Positions 1 through 8,400 of a stretch of 64,000 nt of DNA are shown here, piece after piece. The notes beneath the pieces are model-generated. The model did no database searches. It worked only from the letters and a program-made list of their open reading frames with translations, and was not told where the DNA came from. How positions within the stretch are numbered: position 1 is the stretch's first letter; the number at the start of each line of letters is the position of its first letter. Made by a program: the position numbers and the translations under genes. Source of the DNA: Clostridium sartagoforme (GTDB lineage Bacteria; Bacillota; Clostridia; Clostridiales; Clostridiaceae); assembly GCF_004794105.1 (NCBI RefSeq), contig NZ_SRYR01000002.1, positions 124,001-188,000 of the forward strand, in the 5' to 3' direction.

Positions 1-863
1 CACAGTATTATGATTTGTATCAAAAGAATAATACTAAGGAAAATACTATAACTTACTATTTTGATATGGCTACCTTCTTTTATAGAATAAAAGAATATAA
101 TGAAGCTATTAATTATTATAGTAGGGCAAGAGAGCTTATTAAAGATGATGGAGATTTTGACAAAGTTAAGTATGCATATACATGCTATAGAGAAGGTAAA
201 TGTTATGAAAAGCTAGGGAATATTGAAGATTCCTATAAAGTTTTAGAAGAGGCAATGTTATTTATTGACTTTATAAATGATGAACTAGATAAAGGTGATA
301 TATACCATAGTTTTGCAAATGCATGTATTAAACTTAAGAAAAATGATATAGAAAAGTATATGGAGCTTTCTTATAAATATAAAAAAGATAATCCTATGAT
401 TTTAGCTATTTCTAAAGGGAAAAATGGTGAAAGTTACTTCTATGTTAATGAAAGAGAAAAAGCTATAAAGGAAATATTAGAAGGAATAGAGTTATTTCCA
501 ATAGATGATAAGAAGAAATATGTTAGATTTTTAAATAAGAGTATAAATACCCTGTATGAAAATGAAGAATATGATATAGCCTATGATATCACAGATAAGG
601 CTTTAAATTCAGCAATTGATACAGATGACATACTATTAATAGAACAAGCTTATTACTTAAAGGGAATGATACTACAAAAGAAGGGTTTATATGTAGAAGC
701 TGAAATGTATATGAACTTATCTTTAGATTCTTTATTTAAATTTGCTAATAAGGAAAAGAGATATGAAAGATATTTAGATATGGCCGAAATGTATTATAGG
801 CTTGGTGAAGTAAAAGATTCTTTAAAATACTTTACATTAGCAATGAAGTTAGAAAAAGATTGA
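1..863 (+). CDS. TPR-repeat protein, 5' end outside window
   Basis: The reading frame is open to the left edge, with in-frame codons upstream of the TTG at 15, so only the C-terminal part of about 287 residues is present. It is built of helical tetratricopeptide-like repeats rich in Tyr, Asn and Glu; spaced stretches such as YNEAINYYSRARELI and LGEVKDSLKYFTLAMKLEKD are typical TPR helix pairs. In Firmicutes such arrays often follow an N-terminal XRE helix-turn-helix in regulators, or stand alone as scaffold proteins. The N-terminus is missing, so no DNA-binding domain can be claimed. No catalytic motif is visible. A strong hairpin follows the stop codon. Confidence 0.7.
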   Translation, partial: QYYDLYQKNNTKENTITYYFDMATFFYRIKEYNEAINYYSRARELIKDDGDFDKVKYAYTCYREGKCYEKLGNIEDSYKVLEEAMLFIDFINDELDKGDIYHSFANACIKLKKNDIEKYMELSYKYKKDNPMILAISKGKNGESYFYVNEREKAIKEILEGIELFPIDDKKKYVRFLNKSINTLYENEEYDIAYDITDKALNSAIDTDDILLIEQAYYLKGMILQKKGLYVEAEMYMNLSLDSLFKFANKEKRYERYLDMAEMYYRLGEVKDSLKYFTLAMKLEKD

Positions 864-873
864 AGAGTATAGT

Positions 874-925
874 AGAAGGTGTATAATTAGTTTTCCTACT
901 AAGGAAAATTAATTATACACCTTCT
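874..925 (+). terminator. 23-bp-arm hairpin after the TPR gene
   Basis: Arms 874-896 and 903-925 are complementary at 22 of 23 positions, the exception being a possible G-U pair, around a 6-nt loop. It lies 11 nt after the TPR stop codon. There is no T-tract after it, so it may be an RNA-stabilising or processing hairpin rather than a classical intrinsic terminator. Confidence 0.55.
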
Positions 926-1334
926 GTAATTATGGGATTATTTAATTGTAATTGTATTTGAAAATTACAAGATTTGAAGTATTAATTGTTACTTAAACCT
1001 TATTAAATATTCTGATTAATATATAAAGGTTATAACAACAATTAATATATAAGTTTCAGATATTAAATATTTATATAAATAGTTTATTTTAAAATTAAAT
1101 TATAAGTTAATATAATGTTTAATTGGGTGTAAAATTGATGCTATTATATTTGCTAATGAATATTTAGAAAATACGCTTGGTACGAAAAATAAGCCTCTCA
1201 TTAAAATCAATCCTTTCTGTAAATTACAACGTTTATTATATTTAAAGTATACTGTAATTATTTTTTTATTGCATTGACTTAAATGTGTAATTTTATGTAC
1301 ATTTAAGTTATTACTTTAATTAATATAAAAGTAA
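926..1334. other. AT-rich intergenic spacer with one dyad
   Basis: No open reading frame with a ribosome site is seen in these about 400 bases. The only structured part is a perfect 10-bp inverted repeat, ACTTAAATGT at 1277-1286 and ACATTTAAGT at 1299-1308, separated by 12 nt. It could be a weak hairpin or an operator. No gene starts next to it on either strand. Confidence 0.4.
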
Positions 1335-1377
1335 AAAAGTACAAAGAAACCCTAATAAGTGGTTTCTCTGTACTTTT
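1335..1377 (-). terminator. Terminator of the AraC-family gene
   Basis: Arms 1335-1351 and 1361-1377 pair with one mismatch around a 9-nt loop. Read on the minus strand the stem is followed by a T-rich run. It overlaps the stop codon of the minus-strand AraC gene at 1376. Confidence 0.7.
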
Positions 1378-3451
1378 ATTTAATGTTTTTTATCAATATT
1401 AGCTTGGCAGAATAGCCTTTAAGCTCTGTAATTATATTTAAGATTGTATTTTTCTTAGAATACTTAAATTCTATTTTAGGGAAGGAAGCCCTATATAATA
1501 TTTCTTTTTCCTCTTTATTTAACCTATCAGGAGAACCCATAGATAACCAATAATTATAAGAAGAACCGACTCCTTCACTTATTTCATAAGTTGTAATCCT
1601 TGATGATTTCTTTATGTTTTCTATATTTAAAGAAAACTTTCTTTTATAAAGCTTTCTTTTGCCTTTTTTATTAATAATATCTTGGAGACTTTCCATATCA
1701 GAAAGTTCATCAGTATATGAGTATAATAAAATACAATATTCATCGTCTTTTTTAGTAACTATATATCCATTTTCCATAGCCACTATCTCATCACCTAACT
1801 TATTAAGTAAATAATAGGCATAATATGAAGGCTTTTTGATTCCCATATCATTTACAAGTCCAGGTGCACCTATAAATACCTCGTTAGTTAAGCTAATAAC
1901 CTTTTCTAATACATCGAAGGCTCTTAAAAAGTTAAGAGAATTGTTATTAAATAAGGTATTATGAATTATATAAGGAAGCATAAAGGCTGTATCATAAATC
2001 TTATTTAAGTCCTTTTCACAACAAAAGTCTTCTTCTAATACATCTATTGAATATATTTCTTTTATAAATATAGATAGTTCTTCCCTTATAGTCTTTGATA
2101 TGACAGGTGTAAATTGAAATTTAAATTCTGTTACATCAATATAATCTATTTCTGAAAAATATTCAAAGAAGCTATTTAATATATGCTTATATTTTTCTAG
2201 TGTAAAGCTTGGATTATCAATAAGGATTAATGGTTTTAAAGAAATATAATCTAAAAATTCAATAACACTTTTTGCTTTATTCCAGTTATAAAAGTCAGCT
2301 TTAGGGAATACCCCCATATCACTACTAAACATATTTTCTAGTCTTGCATATTTAAAATGAAGCTCTTCTTGAATTTCTTCTAAGATATCCTTATTATCTT
2401 CAAGTAATAAGTCAAAGGCATCATCTAAATTAATTATTTCATTATAAGCCTTATCAAATTCACCAAGGTTTTCATCCATATCTATATGAATCTTCCATAG
2501 CTTATTTTCATAATTAAATCTTTCGTAATCATCTAACTCTGAAGATAGATATTCTAATGCATCTTCTAAATTTAAAATTTCTATTTTCTTACTTGCTTCA
2601 AACTCTTTTTCAGTAAGCTTATTTTTCTTTCTATATTGAAGTGGGGTGCAGCCATAATAGATTTTAAAGTTTTTATTTAAATACCTAACATGGGAAAAAC
2701 CTACTTCATCAGAAATTTCAGAAATACTTAAATCGCTATCTAATAGAAGTTTAACTGATTCTTCAACTCTAGTTAAATTTACTAAATCAGTAAAGCTATA
2801 GCCAGTAGCATATTTAATCTCATGAGATAAATAATGAGGACTTAAGAATTCTTTCTTAGCTATTTCTTGTAAAGTGATATTACTATCATAGTTATTAAAG
2901 ATATATTTTGAAATTCTATGATACCTAGCTAGCTGTTCAGTTTTTTCTTTAAGTTCTTCCTTTTCGTATGTAAGGTAATGAAAATTATTTATAAGATGGT
3001 ATAAAAGATCTATTAAAATATCTTCTACTTCTTTATCATAATCATCAAGCTTTTGAACATTTTCACATAGAAGCTTAGCTAAAAAGTTTCTTAAAAGATC
3101 GTATTCTTCTCCTTCTTGAGCACCATCATCAGTTGAATTTGTATAGAAGAAAATATTATTTATATCTTTATAATATTTTTCGAAAAAGTAGGGATCTATA
3201 TTAAAGATAAGAACTCTATTATCTTCATCACTATAAATTCTATGGGCTTCATCCATATTTATGATTTCCATTTCTCTTTCAAGAACCTCAAAGGAATCTG
3301 TATCTATATTTACGTGTATACTACCTTTAAGCACATAAAGTATCTCTATAGCATTGTGCCAATGTATTGGATACTCTTTTATATTGGCATAACTAATCTT
3401 TATTGGAGAGTCAGCTGGAAAACTTACGTATTGGCGTCTTATTGTAATCAC
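1376..3451 (-). CDS. AraC-family regulator with cupin N-terminus and long C-terminal domain
   Basis: The 691-residue protein has three parts. A cupin-like sensor lies at about 1-110, with HWHNAIEILYVLKG, the usual metal or ligand pocket of AraC sensors. A two-helix-turn-helix AraC DNA-binding domain lies at about 175-280, with LQEIAKKEFLSPHYLSHEIK and ISEISDEVGFSHVRYLNKNF. A ~400-residue C-terminal region resembles the glycosidase-like barrel fused to some clostridial AraC proteins, without a catalytic motif I can name. The start is GTG at 3451. The strong GAGGTGAT sequence overlaps it, so AGGAAAG just upstream must serve as ribosome site, or initiation is non-canonical. No target operon is adjacent; clpB is divergent with its own promoter. 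Confidence 0.8.
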   Translation of the reverse strand: MITIRRQYVSFPADSPIKISYANIKEYPIHWHNAIEILYVLKGSIHVNIDTDSFEVLEREMEIINMDEAHRIYSDEDNRVLIFNIDPYFFEKYYKDINNIFFYTNSTDDGAQEGEEYDLLRNFLAKLLCENVQKLDDYDKEVEDILIDLLYHLINNFHYLTYEKEELKEKTEQLARYHRISKYIFNNYDSNITLQEIAKKEFLSPHYLSHEIKYATGYSFTDLVNLTRVEESVKLLLDSDLSISEISDEVGFSHVRYLNKNFKIYYGCTPLQYRKKNKLTEKEFEASKKIEILNLEDALEYLSSELDDYERFNYENKLWKIHIDMDENLGEFDKAYNEIINLDDAFDLLLEDNKDILEEIQEELHFKYARLENMFSSDMGVFPKADFYNWNKAKSVIEFLDYISLKPLILIDNPSFTLEKYKHILNSFFEYFSEIDYIDVTEFKFQFTPVISKTIREELSIFIKEIYSIDVLEEDFCCEKDLNKIYDTAFMLPYIIHNTLFNNNSLNFLRAFDVLEKVISLTNEVFIGAPGLVNDMGIKKPSYYAYYLLNKLGDEIVAMENGYIVTKKDDEYCILLYSYTDELSDMESLQDIINKKGKRKLYKRKFSLNIENIKKSSRITTYEISEGVGSSYNYWLSMGSPDRLNKEEKEILYRASFPKIEFKYSKKNTILNIITELKGYSAKLILIKNIK

Positions 3452-3535
3452 CTCTTTCCTATAGAATCTTATATAGTTATTATAGCTTATTTATTAAAAA
3501 ATAGAAAAAGTTTAATAAAAAATTAGAAAATATAC

Positions 3536-3552
3536 TTTGACTTTCTTTGACT
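3536..3552 (+). promoter_or_regulatory. CtsR-type operator upstream of clpB
   Basis: TTTGACT at 3536-3542 and again at 3546-3552, separated by TTC, is the reverse complement of the CtsR tandem heptad RGTCAAA-NNN-RGTCAAA. The first TTGACT is also the -35 element (3537-3542), with TATTAT at 3560-3565 after a 17-bp spacer. CtsR binding would block RNA polymerase directly. CtsR itself is not encoded in the window. Confidence 0.8.
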
Positions 3553-3565
3553 TATGTATTATTAT
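3537..3565 (+). promoter_or_regulatory. clpB promoter
   Basis: -35 TTGACT at 3537-3542, 17-bp spacer, -10 TATTAT at 3560-3565, about 54 bp upstream of the clpB start codon. The -35 is embedded in the CtsR box. Confidence 0.65.
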
Positions 3566-3618
3566 TAAAACAAAGATAATAATAAATCTATAATATAAGT
3601 TGTAAAGGAGTGACTCAT

Positions 3619-6213
3619 ATGAATATTGATAAAATGACTTTAAGAGTTCAAGAAGCATTGAATAATGCTAGTTTAATTGCTGTGAAGTTTAACCACCAGC
3701 AAGTTGAGTTAATACATTTATTTACAGCATTAGTAGAGCAAGAAGATGGACTAATACCAAATATATTTACTAAAATGGGTGTTAGCGTTAAAGGGATAAA
3801 TGATGACTTAAATAGAATTTTAGGAAATATGCCAAAGGTTCTAGGAGAAGGTGCAAACTCATCAGGAGTTTATGCTACTAGACAAATAGAAGAAGTTTTA
3901 GTAAAGGCAGAAGATATAGCTAAGAAATTTGAAGATTCTTATATTAGTGTAGAACATCTTATGCTTGCGATAATTGATGTAGATAAAAATGGTGAAGTTA
4001 AAAAAATATTAAATAAATACAATATTAATAAAAAAACATTTATGGAAGTATTAAAGGAAGTAAGAGGTAATCAAAGAGTAGAAACTCAAGATCCTGAAGG
4101 AACTTATGATGCTTTAGGTAAATATGGTACTAACTTAACTGACCTTGCTAAAAAACATAAATTAGACCCTGTAATTGGTAGGGATGATGAAATTAGAAGA
4201 ACTATAAGAATTTTATCTAGAAGAACTAAGAATAATCCAGTATTAATTGGTGAGCCTGGAGTAGGTAAGACTGCAATAGTTGAAGGTTTAGCAGAAAGAA
4301 TTATTAGAGGTGATGTGCCTGAAGGTTTAAAGAATAAGGTAATATTCTCATTAGATATGGGTGCATTAATTGCCGGAGCTAAATATAGAGGTGAATTCGA
4401 AGAAAGATTAAAGGCAGTTTTAAAAGAAGTTCAAAGTAGTGAAGGTAGAATTATCTTATTTATAGATGAAATTCACACTATAGTTGGGGCTGGTAAAACT
4501 GATGGCGCTATGGATGCAGGTAACTTAATTAAGCCATTACTTGCAAGAGGTGAATTACATTGTATTGGAGCTACAACTTTTGATGAATATAGACAATATA
4601 TAGAAAAGGATAAGGCTCTAGAAAGAAGATTCCAACCTGTTATAGTTGAAGAGCCAACAGTGGAGGATGCTATATCAATTCTTAGAGGATTAAAAGAAAG
4701 ATTTGAAATCCATCATGGGGTAAGAATACATGATTCAGCTTTAATAGCTGCTGCAAAGTTATCTCATAGATATATTCAAGATAGATTCTTACCAGATAAG
4801 GCAATAGATTTAATTGATGAAGCTGGTGCAATGATAAGAACAGAAATAGATTCTCTTCCAACAGAGCTTGATAATATCAGAAGAAGACTTTTCCAATTAG
4901 AAATTGAGAAGGAAGCTTTAACAAAGGAAAAGGATGAAGGATCTAAGAAGAAACTAGTGGCATTAGAAAAAGATATTGCTGAACTAAAGGCTAAAAATGA
5001 TGAAATGACAGCAAAGTTTGAAAAAGAAAAAGATGCTATAGTTAACTTAAGAGATTTAAAATCTAAACTTGATGATGTAAGAGGAGACTTAGAAGCTGCC
5101 CAAAGAAATTATGACTATAATAAGGCAGCAGAAATTCAATATAGTGTAATTCCAGCTTTAGAAGAAGAAATTAAAGAAAAAGAAATTATAGTTAAAGAAA
5201 ATTATGAAGGAGCCCTTTTAAAAGAAGAGGTAACAGAAGAGGAAGTATCAAAGATTCTTTCTAAATGGACAGGAATTCCTGTAACTAATCTTCTTGAAGG
5301 AGAAAGAGAAAAACTTTTAAGATTAGAAGATGAAATGGAAAAGAGAGTTATTGGTCAAGAAGAAGCAATAACTGCAGTTTCAAATGCTATTTTAAGAGCA
5401 AGAGCTGGACTTAAAGATGCAAATAAGCCAATAGGTTCCTTTATATTCTTAGGACCAACTGGTGTTGGTAAAACAGAACTTGCTAAAACTTTAGCTAGAA
5501 ATCTATTTGATTCTGAAGAAAATATTATAAGAATAGATATGTCTGAATATATGGAGAAGCATTCAGTATCTAGACTAGTTGGAGCCCCTCCAGGATATGT
5601 TGGATATGATGAAGGTGGTCAACTTACTGAAGCAGTAAGAAGAAATCCATATAGTGTAATACTATTTGATGAAATAGAAAAGGCTCATGAAGATGTATTT
5701 AATATATTCCTACAAATCTTAGATGATGGTAGATTAACTGATAATAAGGGTAAGACTGTAGACTTTAAAAATACTATTATAATTATGACATCCAATATTG
5801 GAAGTAGCTATCTTCTAGAAAATAATAGTGAGGATACTGTGGAAGAAAGTATTAGAAGCCAAGTTATGAATGAAATGAAACTTAGATTTAAGCCTGAATT
5901 CTTAAATAGAGTAGATGATATAATTATGTTTAAACCTCTATCTGAAAATGGTATTAAGAAGATTATAGATATATTCTTAAAGGAAGTTTCAGTAAGATTA
6001 AAAGATAAGAATATAAGCCTTGAAGTAACTGAGGCAGCAAAGGTTATTATGGCTAGAGAAGGATATGATCCAGTTTATGGAGCAAGACCTTTAAAGAGAT
6101 ATATACAAAATGCTATAGAAAACACCTTAGCTAGAAAGATTATAAAAGGTGATATCGGCTATGGATCAAATGTAGTAGTAGATGGAAATGAAGATCAACT
6201 AACAATAAATTAA
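3619..6213 (+). CDS. clpB: ClpB disaggregase
   Basis: This 864-residue Hsp100 ATPase acts with DnaK to resolubilise aggregated proteins in the cytoplasm. The order is a Clp-N double repeat (about 1-145), AAA1 with Walker [10 protein letters not shown] near residue 200, a long Lys/Glu-rich middle coiled coil (about 400-520) that distinguishes ClpB from ClpC and ClpA, and AAA2 with GPTGVGKTE near residue 600. The last part is a D2-small domain with [15 protein letters not shown]. The ATG at 3619 is chosen because AAAGGAG at 3604-3610 is 8 nt upstream; an in-frame GTG three codons earlier lies inside that ribosome site. The gene is monocistronic with a CtsR box and its own terminator. Confidence 0.97.
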   Translation: MNIDKMTLRVQEALNNASLIAVKFNHQQVELIHLFTALVEQEDGLIPNIFTKMGVSVKGINDDLNRILGNMPKVLGEGANSSGVYATRQIEEVLVKAEDIAKKFEDSYISVEHLMLAIIDVDKNGEVKKILNKYNINKKTFMEVLKEVRGNQRVETQDPEGTYDALGKYGTNLTDLAKKHKLDPVIGRDDEIRRTIRILSRRTKNNPVLIGEPGVGKTAIVEGLAERIIRGDVPEGLKNKVIFSLDMGALIAGAKYRGEFEERLKAVLKEVQSSEGRIILFIDEIHTIVGAGKTDGAMDAGNLIKPLLARGELHCIGATTFDEYRQYIEKDKALERRFQPVIVEEPTVEDAISILRGLKERFEIHHGVRIHDSALIAAAKLSHRYIQDRFLPDKAIDLIDEAGAMIRTEIDSLPTELDNIRRRLFQLEIEKEALTKEKDEGSKKKLVALEKDIAELKAKNDEMTAKFEKEKDAIVNLRDLKSKLDDVRGDLEAAQRNYDYNKAAEIQYSVIPALEEEIKEKEIIVKENYEGALLKEEVTEEEVSKILSKWTGIPVTNLLEGEREKLLRLEDEMEKRVIGQEEAITAVSNAILRARAGLKDANKPIGSFIFLGPTGVGKTELAKTLARNLFDSEENIIRIDMSEYMEKHSVSRLVGAPPGYVGYDEGGQLTEAVRRNPYSVILFDEIEKAHEDVFNIFLQILDDGRLTDNKGKTVDFKNTIIIMTSNIGSSYLLENNSEDTVEESIRSQVMNEMKLRFKPEFLNRVDDIIMFKPLSENGIKKIIDIFLKEVSVRLKDKNISLEVTEAAKVIMAREGYDPVYGARPLKRYIQNAIENTLARKIIKGDIGYGSNVVVDGNEDQLTIN

Positions 6214-6246
6214 TTTCATAAAAACTAAGGGAGTTATCCCAAAATA

Positions 6247-6290
6247 AAAATTAATGAAAAAACTCCCTTAAGAGTTTTTTCATTAATTTT
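6247..6290 (+). terminator. clpB terminator
   Basis: Perfect 19-bp arms at 6247-6265 and 6272-6290 with a 6-nt loop; the right arm itself carries T-runs. The right arm (GAGTTTTTTCATTAATTTT) recurs inside the MITE-like element at 14877-15030, so this terminator may derive from that repeat. Confidence 0.8.
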
Positions 6291-6414
6291 ATTAATCCTA
6301 TAAGAATTAAATCAACAATTTTTATAGTAGACTTACATCTATAAGATTAAAAACTACTACTAAATATTTAAGATGATAATGAGGTAGAAGCAAGGTTTTT
6401 TAGAAAAAAGGTTC

Positions 6415-6443
6415 TTGACGATTTTTTAATCTTATTATATTAT
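6415..6443 (+). promoter_or_regulatory. tRNA-Gly promoter
   Basis: TTGACG at 6415-6420, 17-bp spacer, TATTAT at 6438-6443, with the tRNA starting 15 bp later. Confidence 0.65.
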
Positions 6444-6458
6444 ATATATGTAATTTAT

Positions 6459-6533
6459 GCGGAAGTGGCTCAATGGTAGAGCGTCACCTTGCCAAGGTGA
6501 ATGTTGCGGGTTCGAGTCCCGTCTTTCGCTCCA
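6459..6533 (+). tRNA. tRNA-Gly (GCC)
   Basis: A cloverleaf can be drawn by eye. The acceptor stem GCGGAAG pairs with CTTTCGC (one G-U). The D arm is GCTC/GAGC. The anticodon stem TCACC/GGTGA encloses the loop TTGCCAA, with anticodon GCC. The T loop is GTTCGAG, and CCA is encoded at 6531-6533. It reads GGC and GGT glycine codons. It is a single tRNA with its own promoter and terminator, not part of a cluster. Confidence 0.95.
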
Positions 6534-6539
6534 AATATT

Positions 6540-6587
6540 ATCCGTACAAGATAGATACAGATTAGTATCTTTTTGTACGGATTTTTT
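6540..6587 (+). terminator. tRNA-Gly terminator
   Basis: ATCCGTACAA (6540-6549) pairs with TTGTACGGAT (6573-6582), with further pairing inside, followed by a run of T to 6587. Confidence 0.85.
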
Positions 6588-6725
6588 ATTATATAATTTT
6601 ATATTATTAACAATCTTATTAATAAATATTATTTGTTAATAATTTTTATTAAAAAATACTTACATTTTGCTTTTTATATGGTATAATAAATTAAATTAAT
6701 TAACACATAAAGAGGAGAGAAAAAT

Positions 6726-7073
6726 ATGTTAGTAGTATATGATAGTAGATTTGGCGCTGGAAAAGCATTTGCTGAAAAATTAGGAAGACCATCACAAAGC
6801 GTTAGTGAGCCATTAAATGAAGAATGTGTTCTTATTACACGTAATGAAGGGTTTGGTCAAATTACCCAAATTACAAGGGCATTTTTAGATGAACACAAAG
6901 ATCTAGTTCGTGGTTTTGTTGTTAATGGTAGTATGGAAAGACATGCGGAATCATATTGTTTTGCAGCTGATAAAATTGAAAAAGAATATGGACTAACTTG
7001 TCTTCGTAAAATTAATGGACAAGGAACAGATGAAGATATAGAAGCAGTAAAAGCTGCTATAGAAAATCTGTAA
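6726..7073 (+). CDS. nrdI: NrdI-family flavoprotein, orphan
   Basis: This small flavodoxin-like protein of 115 residues resembles NrdI, which supplies the oxidant that assembles the dimanganese-tyrosyl cofactor of class Ib ribonucleotide reductase. The phosphate-binding start VVYDSRFGAGKAFAEKLG, the FMN-edge segment ITRNEGFGQIT and the RGFVVNGSMERHAESYCFA block match the family order. AGAGGAGA lies upstream of the ATG. No nrdE, nrdF or nrdH is adjacent, which is unusual. Three of six arginine codons are CGT, whereas neighbouring genes use AGA almost only, hinting at acquisition from another Firmicute. It could also serve a different flavin-dependent partner. Confidence 0.75.
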   Translation: MLVVYDSRFGAGKAFAEKLGRPSQSVSEPLNEECVLITRNEGFGQITQITRAFLDEHKDLVRGFVVNGSMERHAESYCFAADKIEKEYGLTCLRKINGQGTDEDIEAVKAAIENL

Positions 7074-7103
7074 GATTAGAATTACTTTATTACTTTAAAC
7101 GGA

Positions 7104-7141
7104 AAAGCTATGTATAGGTATAACCTATACATAGCTTTTTT
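7104..7141. terminator. Bidirectional terminator between nrdI and the SASP gene
   Basis: A 16-bp perfect stem (7104-7119 with 7123-7138) with a tiny loop lies between convergent genes, followed by T-runs on the plus strand and preceded by A-runs that read as T on the minus strand. Confidence 0.8.
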
Positions 7142-7161
7142 TATTATTAGATAGTATTAAT

Positions 7162-7350
7162 TTATTTTATTTTTGATTCGTATTGTTCTACCATTCTCTT
7201 AACCATTTCGCCACCAACGCTACCGCATTGCTTTGAAGAAAGGTCACCATTATAATCTGAGAAAGGTACTCCCATTTCACCAGCTACTTCATTTTTGAAC
7301 TTAGCTAACCCTTTCTTTGCTTCTGGGACTAATTTTGTGCTGCTTGCCAT
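7162..7350 (-). CDS. Alpha/beta-type small acid-soluble spore protein
   Basis: This 62-residue SASP coats and protects DNA in the dormant spore and is degraded at germination by the GPR protease. Family marks are the region KFKNEVAGEMGV, containing the expected GPR cleavage site after a Glu, and the C-terminal block GSVGGEMVKRMVEQYE, with the conserved GG-x-MV-x-x-M pattern. Length is normal for the family (60-70). TAAGGAGGC sits 8 nt upstream of the ATG, a very strong site fitting massive late-sporulation synthesis. A small inverted repeat lies in the 5' leader (7376-7397). It is direct evidence that the organism forms endospores. Confidence 0.93.
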   Translation of the reverse strand: MASSTKLVPEAKKGLAKFKNEVAGEMGVPFSDYNGDLSSKQCGSVGGEMVKRMVEQYESKIK

Positions 7351-7375
7351 AATAAGCGCCTCCTTAATTTGTGTT

Positions 7376-7397
7376 ACAAAGTTTTATTTAACTTTGT
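7376..7397 (-). promoter_or_regulatory. Inverted repeat in the SASP leader
   Basis: ACAAAGTT (7376-7383) and AACTTTGT (7390-7397) form an 8-bp perfect dyad with a 6-nt spacer, about 26 nt upstream of the SASP start. It could be a 5' leader hairpin that stabilises the spore mRNA or a binding site. No protein can be assigned. Confidence 0.35.
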
Positions 7398-7488
7398 GCT
7401 ATTATGTTATGTAATAAATGTCTTTATAAACTATTAAATTTAATGCAAATAAGGGGATTGTTGGAGTAGTTGTCTATCTTTATTATAA

Positions 7489-7537
7489 AAGCTCTATGTA
7501 GATAGCTTGTATAGAACAAGTTTTCCACATAGAGCTT
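7489..7537 (-). terminator. Terminator of the ECF S-component gene
   Basis: AAGCTCTATGT (7489-7499) and ACATAGAGCTT (7527-7537) pair perfectly, enclosing a second small hairpin (CTTGT/ACAAG). On the minus strand it lies 36 nt beyond the stop codon and is followed by TTTATAATAAAG. Confidence 0.6.
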
Positions 7538-7572
7538 GTAAATTAATTTTAATTTAAGTTTATGTTTTATGT

Positions 7573-8199
7573 CTAAATTCTTTTCTTTTGCATTTTAAAT
7601 ATTGCAATTACTATAGGTGTAACAATTACAGCAGATAATATTGCCTCAGCAACACCATTTGTACCTATTACTGTAAGTAAGGCGGTAGTAACTGCACTTA
7701 AAGAATTATTAGCTATAGTACCTTTGTCCATAAGTATTGTTGCATAGTCTTTAAAGTAAACTAAGTAAATAGTTCCAAGGACTCCAATAGTATTAACTAG
7801 AGATCCACATATTGCTGCAATGCTTATAGATACTTTTGCATTCTTTATTTTTGATTTTATTAGCTTATAAATATAATAAGCAATTACTCCAATTAGTACT
7901 CTAGGTAATATAGATACTAATGGATTATAAAAGAATGGTGACATTGGTGTTGGAGTTGTGATGTTTTGATATATTGAAAATAATCCAAAGATAAATCCAA
8001 TAGATGCCCCTACAATAGGACCTTCAACTATAGCTCCAATTATAACTGGTAAATGTAAGATTGTTAGTTTGAAAAGTGGTAAAGGTACAAAACCAAGTCC
8101 AGTTAAGCCTAGGAATAAACAAATTCCTGATAGCATAGCTGTAACTACCATCTTTCTAACATTTTCATGGGATTTTCCCACCCCTCGAGTGTTTAACAT
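7573..8199 (-). CDS. ECF-type vitamin transporter substrate-binding (S) subunit
   Basis: A 208-residue membrane protein with about six hydrophobic segments. It matches the S components of energy-coupling factor transporters, which bind a vitamin or precursor and share an EcfAAT module encoded elsewhere. The start FVPLPLFKLTILHLPVIIGA followed by a glycine-rich helix resembles the pantothenate/folate-type ECF-S group; the substrate cannot be fixed from sequence. The ATG at 8199 is chosen because GGAGGAG lies 7 nt upstream. A longer frame from 8301 would lack a ribosome site. The ~140-nt leader holds two small hairpins but no riboswitch I recognise. Confidence 0.75.
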   Translation of the reverse strand: MLNTRGVGKSHENVRKMVVTAMLSGICLFLGLTGLGFVPLPLFKLTILHLPVIIGAIVEGPIVGASIGFIFGLFSIYQNITTPTPMSPFFYNPLVSILPRVLIGVIAYYIYKLIKSKIKNAKVSISIAAICGSLVNTIGVLGTIYLVYFKDYATILMDKGTIANNSLSAVTTALLTVIGTNGVAEAILSAVIVTPIVIAIFKMQKKRI

Positions 8200-8301
8200 T
8201 TTGACTCCTCCGTTCTTATTCCTTACAGGATATAATTCGGCAAAAAAATAATTTTTGCAAAGTTCGGTTTCAAAGAATACCGACTTATTTAATTTTATCA
8301 T
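8200..8301 (-). promoter_or_regulatory. 5' leader of the ECF-S gene with two small hairpins
   Basis: On the minus strand a TCGGT/ACCGA stem is followed by a GCAAAAA/TTTTTGC stem before the ribosome site. Vitamin-transporter genes often carry riboswitches, but consensus cores of TPP, FMN, THF, preQ1-I and cobalamin elements are not visible here. The leader may be an undescribed control region or simply untranslated. Confidence 0.3.
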
Positions 8302-8347
8302 ATATGAATAAGCTGTAAAGAGAAAATTCTAAAAATTATTGCATTCT

Positions 8348-8386
8348 TATTCTATCTGTTATACAATATATATAACAGATAGAATA
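8348..8386 (+). promoter_or_regulatory. Perfect 16-bp inverted repeat before the ABC exporter operon
   Basis: TATTCTATCTGTTATA (8348-8363) and its exact reverse complement (8371-8386) flank a 7-nt spacer. The right arm abuts the ribosome site GAGGGGG at about 8386-8392. It could be an operator for a GntR/MarR/TetR-type dimer or an mRNA hairpin controlling initiation. Confidence 0.65.
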
Positions 8387-8400
8387 GAGGGGGTAACAAG

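Noticed and set aside
3242..3526. 94-codon plus-strand frame
   Set aside because: Lies antisense within the AraC gene; no ribosome site and no recognisable protein.
6457..6639. 60-codon open frame over the tRNA
   Set aside because: It reads through tRNA-Gly and its terminator and has no ribosome site; it is a chance frame.
8200..8301. Possible vitamin riboswitch upstream of the ECF-S gene
   Set aside because: No TPP, FMN, THF, preQ1-I or cobalamin core could be found by eye; kept only as an unassigned leader.
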